From the NCBI RefSeq assembly GCF_004405125.1, contig NZ_SORX01000001.1, positions 465,641 to 529,640 of the forward strand: DNA of 64,000 bases, given 5' to 3'. Position numbers and translations under genes: made by a program. This DNA comes from Jeotgalibacillus salarius (GTDB lineage Bacteria > Bacillota > Bacilli > Bacillales > Jeotgalibacillaceae). Numbering within the stretch: position 1 is the first letter of the stretch; each line of letters begins with the position of its first letter. Under the pieces are notes generated by a model. That model did not search any database. It was given only the letters and a program-made list of their open reading frames with translations, and had not been told where the DNA came from. Positions 9,780-18,920 of this stretch are shown piece after piece.

Positions 9780-10406
9780 TTATTTTTTTTGTAGTTTTAC
9801 AAAATGAATAAAAATACTGAACCATATAGAGGCAATGAGTGCGAGAAGAAATGTGATTGAAATAATCATAATATGGTTGGGAGAAACCGGATCATGATTA
9901 ATCGTTGGTTTATTTAGGACCTTTGCATTTTTTTCTCTTAAACCCATTATGGTCTGTACTTTATTATCAAACGCTTTGGAAATTTCTCCTGCGATCAACG
10001 CGGCTTCCGTAGCATTTTGGTTCTGAACGACCAGTGTGATGACTTGTGAATTTTCAATATTCGTTACTTTCACTAGTTCAGGATCGATTATAAGATCATG
10101 CCCATCCAATGACAATTCCTGTTCGGCACTTTTGAAAATGTATGAGCTCGTTAAGATATCACTGTAAGTATTAATTAGCTTTAATGAGTCATCAATACTT
10201 GTTGTGAGAATGGAAGAATCATCTGTCAATTTACTTGCAATCAAAATGTTTACTTTTGACTCATACACCGGATCAATTACATTGTCTGTTACATACCAGC
10301 TCACACCTGTTGAAAAAAGTGTAAATATCAGCACCAGCCACCACTTTTGCAGGACAGCTCGAAATGCCTCGAAAACTGTGATCTTATCATGATTCATTTT
10401 TTTCAT
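9780..10406 (-). CDS. Wzz/YveK-type polysaccharide co-polymerase (chain-length determinant)
   Basis: The 208-residue protein has one membrane helix at residues 21-38 and a second near residues 181-200, with a periplasm-facing loop between them, including the proline-rich NKPTINHDPVSPN before helix two. This is the Wzz layout. Gram-positive members usually work with a separate CpsD/EpsB tyrosine kinase, but no kinase gene is present in this cluster. The gene start overlaps the sugar-transferase gene by 20 bp; GAGGAG precedes the first ATG. Confidence 0.87.
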   Translation of the reverse strand: MKKMNHDKITVFEAFRAVLQKWWLVLIFTLFSTGVSWYVTDNVIDPVYESKVNILIASKLTDDSSILTTSIDDSLKLINTYSDILTSSYIFKSAEQELSLDGHDLIIDPELVKVTNIENSQVITLVVQNQNATEAALIAGEISKAFDNKVQTIMGLREKNAKVLNKPTINHDPVSPNHIMIISITFLLALIASIWFSIFIHFVKLQKK

Positions 10407-10995
10407 TCAGCTCCTCATGAACTTTTTCTCCGCTAAACCGTTCCATCGTCACAGCATCATTCTGATTAATACCTTTTGGCTTTATGATATACAAACATGT
10501 CATAAAGAGAATTTTAATATCCAGCCAAACGGAACGGTTTCTGACATACCAGCAATCAAATTCAAACTTTTGTTCCCACGAAATTGCATTTCTTCCTTTC
10601 ACTTGAGCCCAGCCTGTAATGCCTGGTTTGACACTCAAACGCATACGCTGTTCCTCATTATACAAAGAAAGGTATTCAGGAAGTAATGGCCTTGGTCCGA
10701 TAAAGCTCATCTCTCCTTTTAAAATATTAATCAGCTGCGGCCACTCATCAATTGAATACTTTCTCAATGTATTCCCGAGCTTTGTAATTCGTTCTTGATC
10801 TGCATGTGAAGAGCTTTCTATCATTGTTCTAAACTTATAAATATCAAATACCTTCCCATTAATCCCTGATCGTTCTTGAATAAATAGGATCGGCCGTCCC
10901 ATTGTCAACCAGATCAGCAATGCAATTAAAGCACCAAAAGGCATTAAAAATAACAGCACCAAAAGTGATAAACTAAAATCAATAAACCTTCTCAT
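10387..10995 (-). CDS. Initiating phosphoglycosyltransferase (PglC/EpsL family)
   Basis: The first gene of the operon encodes a 202-residue monotopic sugar transferase. It has an N-terminal re-entrant helix (about residues 5-28), QERSGINGKVFDIYKFRTM, the DEWPQLINILKGEMSFIGPRP catalytic segment, and PGITGWAQV. It should attach a phospho-sugar, probably diacetylbacillosamine, to undecaprenyl phosphate. The ATG at 10995 is preferred: GGAGGT lies just upstream and the length then equals that of B. subtilis EpsL. An upstream in-frame start at 11049 adds 18 unrelated residues. Confidence 0.92.
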   Translation of the reverse strand: MRRFIDFSLSLLVLLFLMPFGALIALLIWLTMGRPILFIQERSGINGKVFDIYKFRTMIESSSHADQERITKLGNTLRKYSIDEWPQLINILKGEMSFIGPRPLLPEYLSLYNEEQRMRLSVKPGITGWAQVKGRNAISWEQKFEFDCWYVRNRSVWLDIKILFMTCLYIIKPKGINQNDAVTMERFSGEKVHEELNEKNES

Positions 10996-11083
10996 ATTAC
11001 ACCTCCCATTACTATATGGTTCGCCATTAAATGGGTGTATACGATTCAATAGGAAATGATGGTCTTGTAAGAAAAACGTTCTT

Positions 11084-11112
11084 ATTACATAGTGAAGATC
11101 TGTTAGTGTAAA
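11084..11112 (-). promoter_or_regulatory. Sigma-A-like promoter of the glycan operon
   Basis: On the minus strand TTTACA (11107-11112), a 17-nt spacer and TGTAAT (11084-11089) each match five of six consensus bases. It lies about 90 bp before the sugar-transferase start, with no other gene between. Confidence 0.6.
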
Positions 11113-11271
11113 ATTTTAGCTATATTAAAATTTATTGTGTACTTACATAGCGGAGGGTTGTAGCGTGAGGCATTTCCTACTGTAAGAATGTTGTTATGAA
11201 GAGGATCATTACCACACTGATACCTCCGGAGGAAGTTGATATCAATATACAGTTCTAAAAAGTCAACAAAT

Positions 11272-11306
11272 TAAAAAAGCTCCCATTGCCTACAATGAGA
11301 GCTTTC
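11272..11306 (-). terminator. Terminator of tsaC
   Basis: Hairpin AAGCTCTCATTG / CAATGGGAGCTT (minus strand) followed by a run of T. It begins 3 bp after the tsaC stop codon. Confidence 0.85.
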
Positions 11307-11308
11307 AA

Positions 11309-12349
11309 CTATAAGATCCACTTGTGCCCAGCTGCTTTTTCAAGGCGATTCATAATCGCTATTCCAATTCCTTCATATGGATAGGCTTCTGCCACTATAA
11401 GATCGACTTCTGTTTCATCAAATGAACGAATACCGCTGTAAAGACGCCTGGCAACCTCCTCTAAGTTACTGACTGATCCGATTTCAGCAATATGATCTGT
11501 CTGAATATCAGCGGCAGTTTCATAAGTTGCCAGCAAACCGACTCTTTTTCCTTCAGCCTGTAAATCATTTATTTTCACCTGGAGTGTCTCTTTGTTTTTG
11601 ACCTTCATTAAGTAAAGCGGAGCAGTAGGTGCGTAATGTGTATATTTCATACCAGGAGAGCGCGGTGCATTTTCCCCTTTTAATGATGCGTCCATAACGA
11701 CCTGACCGATACACCTTTCAATCTCATCTTTTGTTACTCCACCGGGACGAAGGATCGTTGGCGGGCTTACTGTACAATCAATTACTGTAGATTCCAGACC
11801 AACTCCCGTTTCACCACCATCTACGATTCCAGAAACCTTTCCGGTCAGATCATAAAAAACATGATTCGCTGTTGTCGGACTTGGCTTACCACTTGTATTT
11901 GCACTAGGTGCCGCCAGTGGCTTTCCTGCAAGACGGATCAATTCGAGTGCAACCGGATGAGATGGCATTCTAAGACCTATTGACTGCAGTCCTGCTGTAA
12001 CAAGATCTGAAAACACACCTGCTTTTTTGCGAAAAATAATTGTCAATGGACCTGGCCAAAACGACTGAATCAGCTTGTATTCAACTTCAGTTACTTCTTC
12101 AACCAATTCACTTAGCTGATCTGCAGAGGAGATGTGGACAATAAGCGGATTATCTGAAGGCCGTCCCTTCGCATCAAAAATTCTTTGAACTGCCGTATTA
12201 CTTGTTGCATCGGCACCCAGACCGTAAACGGTTTCAGTAGGAAAGGCGATAACATGTCCATTTCGAAGATATTCAGCTGCTTCAGATATCTGTGGATATC
12301 CACTCTCTTTATCCACATTAATATCCACAGTCCAGCGAATTGTTTTCAT
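11309..12349 (-). CDS. tsaC: L-threonylcarbamoyladenylate synthase (Sua5/YwlC type)
   Basis: The enzyme makes threonylcarbamoyl-AMP for the t6A37 modification of ANN-decoding tRNAs. Residues 20-205 form the YrdC domain (AFPTETVYGLGADA, KGRPSDNPLIVHI, GLRMPSHP, APSANTSGKPSPT), and the C-terminal 120 residues form the Sua5 domain (SPGMKYTHYAP linker). The ATG at 12349 follows GAGAGGTG by about 6 nt and gives 346 residues, the length of B. subtilis YwlC; the GTG three codons upstream lies inside that ribosome site. Neighbours match the B. subtilis order (spoIIR, prmC, prfA upstream). Confidence 0.95.
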   Translation of the reverse strand: MKTIRWTVDINVDKESGYPQISEAAEYLRNGHVIAFPTETVYGLGADATSNTAVQRIFDAKGRPSDNPLIVHISSADQLSELVEEVTEVEYKLIQSFWPGPLTIIFRKKAGVFSDLVTAGLQSIGLRMPSHPVALELIRLAGKPLAAPSANTSGKPSPTTANHVFYDLTGKVSGIVDGGETGVGLESTVIDCTVSPPTILRPGGVTKDEIERCIGQVVMDASLKGENAPRSPGMKYTHYAPTAPLYLMKVKNKETLQVKINDLQAEGKRVGLLATYETAADIQTDHIAEIGSVSNLEEVARRLYSGIRSFDETEVDLIVAEAYPYEGIGIAIMNRLEKAAGHKWIL

Positions 12350-12515
12350 GTGAATCACCTCTCAAATTACTTTTTAGATTGATTTAGATTTTTTTCGACA
12401 ACCTGATTTATCAACATTTAGTCCTGATTAATAGTATACTATTTTGATATTGCTGTGCACAAAGCCAATTATTATCCACAGTTTGTGCATAACTTCATTC
12501 AAATTGTGCACAACT
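12290..12515. promoter_or_regulatory. Cluster of DnaA boxes at the start of tsaC (ywlC)
   Basis: Two perfect DnaA boxes TTATCCACA lie at 12309-12317 (inside the first codons of tsaC) and 12472-12480. One-mismatch boxes lie at 12321-12329 (ATATCCACA) and 12484-12492 (TGTGCATAA), and two-mismatch TGTGCACAA copies at 12454 and 12505. B. subtilis has a DnaA-box cluster near ywlC, as I recall from the DnaA-binding literature, so this may be a conserved replication-control site rather than chance. Confidence 0.5.
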
Positions 12516-12532
12516 CTGTTAATAAATATCGG

Positions 12533-13090
12533 TTATCCCCGTTTTTCATTAAAGCGGTTCCAGGTTTCTGAAATCCAATTCACAAAAAGAGATTCAACTT
12601 TAATCTCTGTTTTCGACACCTTTTTTTCTGGGGATAAGTTATTCGTACACTCTCCGTTTTCTTCATCAAGCGTTACGGTCCCGCAGATTTCCGGGAAGAA
12701 TGTACACCACCAGTTTTGACCTGCTCCATCCCCCATTGTGATCACAAGCGTCAGATAGGTTTTTCCATCGGGAAAGGTGTGCGGTTCAAATGCTGTTGAA
12801 ATGACTTGTTCGGGCGCAATACGCTTTGCTTCCTTTCCCACAAATCTTTTTATATCAGGAAGCTCTGATGTTAGCTGAGCAGACAATTGTTCTCTTGTCA
12901 GCGGCTTGTCACCAAACATTTGAATCATAGCTGTCTGTAGTGATTGATAAAGCTGCTGTTTTTTCAACTGATCTTCTGCCGTATCACTGTGAGCAATGAC
13001 GCGCATGCGTATGTCGTTCTCTTCACCAAATGCTGAGACTGGCGTAAGAATTGTTAATAAGATTGCAAGAATCATTGTTTTTTTAATCAT
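12533..13090 (-). CDS. spoIIR: Stage II sporulation protein R
   Basis: SpoIIR is made in the forespore, is exported, and triggers SpoIIGA to process pro-sigma-E in the mother cell. The 185-residue product has a signal peptide (KKTMILAILLTILTPVSAFG), then RMRVIAHSDTAEDQ and the family signature GDGAGQNWWCTFFPEICG. The ATG at 13090 follows GGAGG; the longer open frame to 13150 adds residues unlike the family. It is somewhat shorter than B. subtilis SpoIIR at the C-terminus. A sigma-F-like promoter lies directly upstream. Confidence 0.93.
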   Translation of the reverse strand: MIKKTMILAILLTILTPVSAFGEENDIRMRVIAHSDTAEDQLKKQQLYQSLQTAMIQMFGDKPLTREQLSAQLTSELPDIKRFVGKEAKRIAPEQVISTAFEPHTFPDGKTYLTLVITMGDGAGQNWWCTFFPEICGTVTLDEENGECTNNLSPEKKVSKTEIKVESLFVNWISETWNRFNEKRG

Positions 13091-13118
13091 CGTCCATTCC
13101 TCCCTGCTGTTACTAGGG

Positions 13119-13148
13119 CATTGTGGACGGAAATGAAGATTTTTAAAC
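13119..13148 (-). promoter_or_regulatory. Possible sigma-F promoter of spoIIR
   Basis: On the minus strand GTTTA (13144-13148), 15 nt, GTCCACAATG (13119-13128) fits the sigma-F pattern GYWTA-N15-GGNRANANTW at the -35 and at four of the seven specified -10 positions. The start would fall about 20 nt before the spoIIR ATG. spoIIR is a known sigma-F target. Confidence 0.45.
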
Positions 13149-13173
13149 ATTGGGCTTGCTAATAAACATTGAC

Positions 13174-13246
13174 GTTTGATCTGCGCTTCAGGCGGAGGCT
13201 TTACTCGCGGCGTGCGCTGGAGTCCCCGCCTTACGCTCCGATCAAC
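13174..13246 (+). repeat. Dispersed repeat type A, internally shortened copy
   Basis: Begins GTTTGATCTGCGCTTCAGG and ends CCGCCTTACGCTCCGATCAAC like full type A copies, but lacks about 50 bp of the central hairpin. Lies between prmC and spoIIR. Confidence 0.8.
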
Positions 13247-13311
13247 GCTGTAGTCAATAGTTGGATTAAATCACTTCACTTTGTGCAAAACTCAAATCAA
13301 TTCATTTTATA

Positions 13312-14154
13312 CTATAATAACTCACAAAATACCATTCTATCTTTACCGTTGATATCATAGATGACTTCGGTGTGGTCTTCAGGGAATGCTTTTTTTAGCA
13401 GGGCTGCGACTGTTTTGCCTTGTCCTGCTCCAACTTCGAAGCCGATGAGGCCGGGTCTGTTCATGTGTTGTGGCAGCTGTTCGCTCATTTTTCTATAGAG
13501 AATTAAGCCTTCTTCATCTGCGAAAAGTGCAGAATGTGGCTCGTGTTCTGTGACGATTTCTGACATTGTGCTGATATCACTGTGTGGAATGTAGGGAGGA
13601 TTTGATAGAAATACATCAAATTTTCTTCCTTCGAGTGGCTGAAGGAGGTCCCCCTCCAGGAAATTAACATCAGCTTTAAGCGATTCGGCATTTTTTTTAG
13701 CGATGATAAGTGCTGCTGTGGATAAATCCGTTGCAGTCACCTGCCAGTCCGGACGTTCGAGCTTCATGGTGATACTAATTACACCGCTTCCGGTCCCTAT
13801 ATCAACTGCTAATACGTTCTTCTTTTTATCAAAGATACGATCCGCTCGATCAAACATATACCAGATCAGTTCTTCAGTTTCCGGTCTCGGAATCAACACA
13901 TCTCCATTTACATGAAAACGTCTGCCATAGAATTCCTCGTAACCGATTATGTGCTGAACCGGCACACCCTGAACGTGCTGATCAAGCGCAAAACCAAAGG
14001 CTTTCAGGTGGTCATCTGAGAGCTCTTCCCTTAGTTCCATAAAAAAAGATGTCCGGTTAAGCCCGGTTATATGTCTCAGTAAAAGTTCTGCGGCAAAGGC
14101 TTCGCGATCGTGATCCTCTAAATAAGAAGAAGCCCAATTAAGGGCCTCGTACAT
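13312..14154 (-). CDS. prmC: Peptide chain release factor N5-glutamine methyltransferase
   Basis: PrmC methylates the glutamine of the GGQ motif of release factors; its substrate PrfA is encoded just upstream. An N-terminal helical domain (to about residue 75) precedes the SAM domain with VDIGTGSGVISI and the NPPY catalytic motif in FLSNPPYIP. The ATG at 14154 is chosen because GGAGAAG lies 6 nt before it and it begins 1 nt after the prfA stop. The ATG at 14169 (five more residues, overlapping prfA) is an alternative that better matches the family N-terminus. Confidence 0.93.
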   Translation of the reverse strand: MYEALNWASSYLEDHDREAFAAELLLRHITGLNRTSFFMELREELSDDHLKAFGFALDQHVQGVPVQHIIGYEEFYGRRFHVNGDVLIPRPETEELIWYMFDRADRIFDKKKNVLAVDIGTGSGVISITMKLERPDWQVTATDLSTAALIIAKKNAESLKADVNFLEGDLLQPLEGRKFDVFLSNPPYIPHSDISTMSEIVTEHEPHSALFADEEGLILYRKMSEQLPQHMNRPGLIGFEVGAGQGKTVAALLKKAFPEDHTEVIYDINGKDRMVFCELL

Positions 14155-14155
14155 T

Positions 14156-15235
14156 TTAAGCTTCTCCATTATTCATCGCTTCCATTTTAGCTGATTGCTC
14201 TTCTAAAATAAGCGCCTCGATGATTTCATCCATTTTACCCTGGAGAATCTGATCAAGCTTCTGGATCGTTAAGCCGATACGGTGATCCGTAACTCGGTTT
14301 TGCGGGAAGTTATATGTGCGGATACGCTCTGAGCGGTCACCTGTTCCGACAGCTGACTTTCGGACAGCGTCATATTCAGCACGCGCTTCCTGTTCGAACT
14401 TGTCATAAATACGCGCACGAAGAATCTTCATCGCTTTTTCTTTATTCTTAATTTGTGATTTTTCATCCTGCATCGATACCACGACACCTGTTGGGACGTG
14501 TGTCAGACGTACTGCTGACATTGTCGTATTAACAGACTGACCACCCGGTCCGCTTGATGCAAATGTATCTACACGGATATCTTTTTCATGAATATCCACC
14601 TCAACGTCTTCTACTTCCGCCAGGCAGGCAACGGTTGCAGTTGACGTATGAATACGACCGCCTGATTCTGTTTCAGGCACACGCTGAACCCTGTGCGCGC
14701 CGTTTTCATATTTCATTTTAGAATAGGCACCTGTTCCATTAATCATAAATGTGATTTCCTTATATCCGCCAACGCCTGTTGTGCTGGCATCCATCACTTC
14801 AATTTTCCAGCCCTGCGCTTCGGCAAAACGGCTGTACATGCGATAAAGGTCGCCGGCAAATAATGCCGCCTCGTCTCCACCAGCTGCGCCGCGCACTTCC
14901 ATAATTACGTTCTTATCATCATTAGGGTCTTTTGGTAAAAGAAGCACATGTAGTTTTTCTTCCAGCTCTTCAATTTCTGCTGAAAGTTCATTGACTTCTT
15001 CCTTTACCATGTCGCGCATATCAGCATCAAGTTTCTCGTTCAGCATTTCTCTTGCTTCTTTATGTTGCTCAAATACTTCTTTGTAACGGCGGTAAGTCTC
15101 AACAGTTTGAGACAGGTCTGACTGTTCTTTTGAGTACTCCCGAAGTTTGTTCGTATCATTGACAATTTCAGGGTCACTAAGTAATTCATTTAATTTATCA
15201 TAACGGTCTTCTACCGATTGTAATCGATCAAACAT
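14156..15235 (-). CDS. prfA: Peptide chain release factor 1
   Basis: RF1 releases peptides at UAA and UAG. The 359-residue length is standard. The GGQ loop is in [18 protein letters not shown], and the [23 protein letters not shown] stretch around residue 180-200 carries the PxT-like codon-recognition region (PETES here, between residues 187 and 191). AAGAGGTG precedes the ATG. It is followed without a gap by prmC, whose product methylates it. Confidence 0.97.
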   Translation of the reverse strand: MFDRLQSVEDRYDKLNELLSDPEIVNDTNKLREYSKEQSDLSQTVETYRRYKEVFEQHKEAREMLNEKLDADMRDMVKEEVNELSAEIEELEEKLHVLLLPKDPNDDKNVIMEVRGAAGGDEAALFAGDLYRMYSRFAEAQGWKIEVMDASTTGVGGYKEITFMINGTGAYSKMKYENGAHRVQRVPETESGGRIHTSTATVACLAEVEDVEVDIHEKDIRVDTFASSGPGGQSVNTTMSAVRLTHVPTGVVVSMQDEKSQIKNKEKAMKILRARIYDKFEQEARAEYDAVRKSAVGTGDRSERIRTYNFPQNRVTDHRIGLTIQKLDQILQGKMDEIIEALILEEQSAKMEAMNNGEA

Positions 15236-15310
15236 GATATCTTCACCTCTTTAGTTAGTATAGCCGATGACAGTGCGTCTCACAACTGAAATCAGCTTCT
15301 CTGAAACCGG

Positions 15311-15431
15311 ATGATGGCAGCTTCAGGCGGATGCTTTCCGGACGGCGGTCGCTGAGCCTCCTCGCCTTCGGCTGCGGGGTCTCAGCTGTCCCGCTAATCG
15401 TCCCGGAGTCCCCGCCTTACGCTACCATCAT
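15311..15431 (+). repeat. Dispersed repeat type A
   Basis: Full copy between tdk and prfA. Its outer arms are ATGATGG and CCATCAT, unlike the GTTGATC/GATCAAC of other copies but still complementary. The central tip is GCCTTCGGC, a UUCG-type loop. Confidence 0.9.
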
Positions 15432-15467
15432 ACTCAATTTTTCATTTCAAAGTCACATGCTTTAAAA

Positions 15468-15514
15468 AGAGAATCATTCTCTCTCCAATCGGAATGTGAA
15501 GAAAATGATTCTCT
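15468..15514 (-). terminator. Terminator of tdk
   Basis: Arms AGAGAATCATT and AATGATTCTCT with a T-rich run on the minus strand, 17 bp after the tdk stop. Confidence 0.8.
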
Positions 15515-15531
15515 GTCTAAAGTGTTATGGA

Positions 15532-16134
15532 TTAAACTTTTTCTGATGAAACGGTTACGCCTTTTGGTACTTCGTGGTGATGGCGGCAGCGTGGTTCGTA
15601 GGCTTCTGATGCGCCGACTAAGATAACTGGATCGTCATAGCCTGCAGGACGTCCTTCGATTAATCGCTGCGTCCGGCTTGCAGGTGATCCGCAAACTGCA
15701 CATACTGCCTGGAGCTTTGTTACTTGTTCTGCAAGTGACATCAGGTGTGGAACCGGACCAAATGGCTCCCCTCGGAAATCCTGATCCAGACCGGCTGTTA
15801 TTACGCGAAATCCTTTATCTGCAAGCTGAGTGATCACTTTAATTACACCTTCGTCGAAAAACTGAACTTCATCGATGGCAATCAGGTCTGCCTGATCTGT
15901 TACTTGTTCGAGGATGTCTGTAGAGTGCTCAACAGGAACAGCAATGACCGAAGCACCATTGTGTGAAACGATGGCTTCTTCACTGTAGCGATCGTCGAGT
16001 TTTGGTTTAAATACAAGAATGTGCTGTCTTGCAAATTGAGCGCGTCTCACGCGTCTGATTAGTTCTTCTGATTTTCCGGAAAACATACTTCCACAAATTA
16101 CTTCTACCCAGCCAGTCTGTTTCATTACGTACAC
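15532..16134 (-). CDS. tdk: Thymidine kinase (type II)
   Basis: Phosphorylates thymidine in pyrimidine salvage. P-loop [14 protein letters not shown] near residue 16, DEVQFFD near residue 90 (catalytic Glu), and a zinc site formed by CAVCG plus the C-terminal CRHHH. The GTG start at 16134 gives MYVMKQTGW, which aligns with the B. subtilis N-terminus; an ATG three codons later is possible. Same neighbour order as in B. subtilis (prfA downstream, rpmE upstream). Confidence 0.95.
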   Translation of the reverse strand: MYVMKQTGWVEVICGSMFSGKSEELIRRVRRAQFARQHILVFKPKLDDRYSEEAIVSHNGASVIAVPVEHSTDILEQVTDQADLIAIDEVQFFDEGVIKVITQLADKGFRVITAGLDQDFRGEPFGPVPHLMSLAEQVTKLQAVCAVCGSPASRTQRLIEGRPAGYDDPVILVGASEAYEPRCRHHHEVPKGVTVSSEKV

Positions 16135-16202
16135 GTTTCCTTCAGCTCCTTTGGTTCGTTAGCAGTAGTGCCTATGTAAATGTTAGTTATTCTTTAAAAA
16201 CC

Positions 16203-16277
16203 GCTGTCCCTTTCCGTGGGGAACTCCTCTTTCCTGCCCCCGGGCGGGAGTCTGCGTTCCCCACTCCAAGGGACAGC
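16203..16277 (+). repeat. Dispersed repeat type B, short copy
   Basis: Outer arms GCTGTCCCTT / AAGGGACAGC and inner arms GTGGGGAAC / GTTCCCCAC; the central TGAG...CTCA hairpin of longer copies is missing. It lies in the 359-bp tdk-rpmE gap, which otherwise holds only the rpmE terminator. Confidence 0.85.
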
Positions 16278-16444
16278 TGATTTTTGGGATTAGAATCTTT
16301 GTTACTACATCAACATATAGTGTTAAAAAAAGTAAATATATTTGATCCACAGTATGGTTTAAGTCTATTGAAAAACACCTCTTCGTTCAAGAGGCGATTT
16401 GACTGAATCTGTTGTTTTATTCCCTTAATTGGCGATTTTAACCG

Positions 16445-16482
16445 TAAAAAAACAGGCAAGAAATTGATTCTCGCCTGTTTTG
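16445..16482 (-). terminator. Terminator of rpmE
   Basis: Hairpin AAAACAGGCGAGAA / TTCTTGCCTGTTTT followed by T residues on the minus strand. Confidence 0.88.
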
Positions 16483-16493
16483 ATTTACGGATA

Positions 16494-16694
16494 TTACTTA
16501 AGACCGTATTTTTTGTTGAAGCGATCAACACGGCCGTCCGCTGCTGCGAACTTCTGACGTCCTGTGTAGAATGGATGGCATTCAGAACAAACCTCAATAC
16601 GAATGTCTTCCTTAACAGAACCTGTTTCAAATTCATTACCGCAAGTACATGAAACCTTTGCAGTTTTGTAATTTGGATGAATTTCAGTTTTCAT
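16494..16694 (-). CDS. rpmE: 50S ribosomal protein L31, zinc-binding form
   Basis: 66 residues with MKTEIHPNY at the start and four cysteines (CTCG and CSEC pairs) that bind zinc, so this is the C+ form rather than the zinc-independent paralogue. The ATG at 16694 lies 9 nt after AAGGAG; the ATG three codons upstream abuts that site and gives an N-terminus unlike the family. Confidence 0.96.
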   Translation of the reverse strand: MKTEIHPNYKTAKVSCTCGNEFETGSVKEDIRIEVCSECHPFYTGRQKFAAADGRVDRFNKKYGLK

Positions 16695-16851
16695 CTCAGT
16701 CATCTCCTTCCGCCCTGAACCATCTGGAACAGAGTAAGTATCTTACATACTAGCATGGTGCCAGATATGTTTCAAGCACACTGCTTACATTATAGCAGGC
16801 TCCCTTGAGTGTAGCAACCTTGTTTCCGAAAAATGTTTGGTACAAGAGAAC

Positions 16852-16975
16852 GGCTGGTCTGCGCTTCAGGCGGACGCTTTCCGGACGGAGGTTGCTGAGC
16901 CTCCTCGGCTTCGCCTGTGGGGTCTCAGCTTCCCTCTAATCGTCCCGGAGTCGCCGCCTTACGCTCCGACCAGCC
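16852..16975 (+). repeat. Dispersed repeat type A (left partner of a pair)
   Basis: Full copy with outer arms GGCTGGTC / GACCAGCC, complementary but different in sequence from other copies; tip GGCTTCGCC. The next element, in opposite orientation, starts about 45 bp further on. Confidence 0.9.
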
Positions 16976-17017
16976 TGAGTTAAACAAAAAAACTTAAAGT
17001 AATTTATTATCACTCAG

Positions 17018-17144
17018 CGCCTACTTGGAGTGCAGGACGGAGACTCCCGCCCCAGGAAGGGACAGGTGAGACCCCGGAAGCGAAGCTGAGGAGGCTCACC
17101 GCCCGGGGGCAGGAAAGCGCAGTCCTGCACGGAAAGGAGGTGCG
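17018..17144 (-). repeat. Dispersed repeat type B, inverted (right partner)
   Basis: Inner arms GTGCAGGAC / GTCCTGCAC; core with GGTGAG...CTCACC. Ends 16 bp before the rho stop codon, so it may act as or beside the rho 3-prime end. No ordinary terminator with a T-run was seen there. Confidence 0.88.
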
Positions 17145-17160
17145 GTTCTGCAAGAAAAAA

Positions 17161-18435
17161 TTAAGACTTACGCCCGCTTGTTTTCATTTCTTCGGTCAGG
17201 TTTTCAAAGAATTCCTGGTTGGTTTTTGTCTGGCGGATTTTGCGTACGAGACGCTCTCCGAAGTCGTGCGAATCTGTCAGCGCACGGCGGATCGCCCATA
17301 GTTTATCAAGGTGATCTTTTGTGACGAGCAGTTCTTCTTTACGCGTACCGCTGCGGCGAACGTCAATTGCAGGGAAAATTCGGCGCTCAGCCATGCTGCG
17401 ATCAAGGTGGAGCTCCATGTTACCTGTTCCTTTGAATTCCTCATAGATCACTTCATCCATACGGGACCCTGTATCTACGAGTGCGGTAGCAAGGATTGTT
17501 AAGCTGCCTCCTTCTTCGATGTTACGTGCAGCACCGAAGAACCTTTTCGGACGGTGGAACGCAGCTGGGTCAATACCACCTGAAAGTGTACGGCCGCTTG
17601 GTGGGATTACCAGGTTATAGGCACGCGCCAGACGTGTGATACTGTCCATTAAAATCACAACATCACGCTTGTGTTCAACAAGGCGCATTGCGCGCTCAAG
17701 AACTAATTCTGCGACTTTGATATGGTTTTCCGGCACTTCATCAAATGTTGAGCTGACAACATCACCAGCTACAGAACGCTCGATATCCGTTACTTCCTCA
17801 GGTCTTTCATCAATAAGTAGGACAATCAGTTCCGCTTCCGGATGATTCGTTGTGATTGAATTTGCAATTTCTTTCATCAGCATCGTTTTACCGGCTTTTG
17901 GAGGTGCAACGATTAAACCACGCTGACCAAATCCTACTGGAGATACTAAGTCCATAATGCGGGTAGAAAGCTGTCTCTGCTGGTTTTCAAGCTTGATTTT
18001 GCGATCGGGATATAAAGGAGTGAGCGCTGGAAAATGCACACGTTCTTTAGAAGTTTCAGGATCATCACCGTTTACAGCTTCAACATGAAGCAGACCGAAA
18101 TAGCGTTCGTTTTCTTTAGGCGGCCTTACTTTACCTGAAACTTTATCTCCATTACGCAGATCAAACCTGCGGATCTGTGAAGCAGAAATATAAATATCTT
18201 CTGAACTTGGTGAGTAATTAATCGGGCGCAGGAAGCCGAATCCTTCCGACTGAATAACTTCCAGCACGCCTTCCATAAAGAAATAGCCTTCCTGCTCAGC
18301 ACGTGATTTCAGGATTGCAAAAATTAATTCTTTCTTCGTCAGTTTGCTGTAATACGATACACGATATTCTTTTGCCAGTTCATATAATTCTTTTAATTTC
18401 ATATTGTCGAGTGACGACATTTTTAATTCTTCCAT
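17161..18435 (-). CDS. rho: Transcription termination factor Rho
   Basis: Hexameric RNA helicase. The RNA-binding cold-shock-like domain ([18 protein letters not shown]) is followed by the ATPase domain with Walker [13 protein letters not shown] and the Q/R-loop region [20 protein letters not shown]. 424 residues, as in B. subtilis. The start at 18435 aligns with family N-termini but has no strong ribosome site; the ATG at 18420 has GGAAG 8 nt upstream and is an alternative. Confidence 0.96.
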   Translation of the reverse strand: MEELKMSSLDNMKLKELYELAKEYRVSYYSKLTKKELIFAILKSRAEQEGYFFMEGVLEVIQSEGFGFLRPINYSPSSEDIYISASQIRRFDLRNGDKVSGKVRPPKENERYFGLLHVEAVNGDDPETSKERVHFPALTPLYPDRKIKLENQQRQLSTRIMDLVSPVGFGQRGLIVAPPKAGKTMLMKEIANSITTNHPEAELIVLLIDERPEEVTDIERSVAGDVVSSTFDEVPENHIKVAELVLERAMRLVEHKRDVVILMDSITRLARAYNLVIPPSGRTLSGGIDPAAFHRPKRFFGAARNIEEGGSLTILATALVDTGSRMDEVIYEEFKGTGNMELHLDRSMAERRIFPAIDVRRSGTRKEELLVTKDHLDKLWAIRRALTDSHDFGERLVRKIRQTKTNQEFFENLTEEMKTSGRKS

Positions 18436-18615
18436 AAAGGACACCACGCTTCTGTTATTTTAAATGCTTCTTCAGCGAATCTATTGTGCTTGAATATGTT
18501 TGTGAGGATAACTAATTGAAATAGAGGTTGTGTAGCTGAAGTCATTCATTATTCTACTCTTATTTTTCCGGACAATCAACGGTGAAAATTGTCGGTTAGT
18601 CAGTACTTGTGTAAT

Positions 18616-18743
18616 CGCTTATGATTTCCGCTTCGGGCAGATGCTTTCCGCGGCCGGGCGCTGAGCCATCAGGCTTCGCCGTGATCGTCTCACCTGACCC
18701 TTCCTGCCGCAGGAGTCACCGCCCTACGCTCCAATCAACGCTT
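18616..18743 (+). repeat. Dispersed repeat type A
   Basis: Between glpX and rho (gap of 485 bp). Left arm CGCTTATGATTTCCGC, right arm GCTCCAATCAACGCTT; central part carries the GAGCCATCAGGCTTCGCC variant also seen at 27167-27286. Confidence 0.85.
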
Positions 18744-18819
18744 AGAAATTTAATCATCACCAGGAAACCTGTATTCAAACATAGTCTGATACGTTGATAT
18801 TAATGATGAAAAAGCTAAC

Positions 18820-18863
18820 CTGAGCAATTCCTCGGCGTTCAGGACGGAGAGGAATAGCGGTTA
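18820..18863 (-). repeat. Remnant of an inverted type B repeat
   Basis: GTTCAGGACGGAGA joined to GGAATAGCGG, as expected if the middle of an inverted type B copy was deleted. Makes a pair with the type A copy at 18616. Confidence 0.5.
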
Positions 18864-18878
18864 CTAATATGATCAAAC

Positions 18879-18916
18879 GAAAAAACTCCAGGTATGTCAT
18901 CACCTGGAGCTTTTCG
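18879..18916 (-). terminator. Terminator of glpX
   Basis: Arms AAAGCTCCAGGTGATG / CATACCTGGAGTTTTT with T-run on the minus strand, directly at the end of glpX. Confidence 0.88.
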
Positions 18917-18920
18917 ACAT

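Noticed and set aside
11150..11260. Fifth 21-bp-period locus upstream of the glycan operon
   Set aside because: The ACAAC words there are 33 bp apart, not 21.
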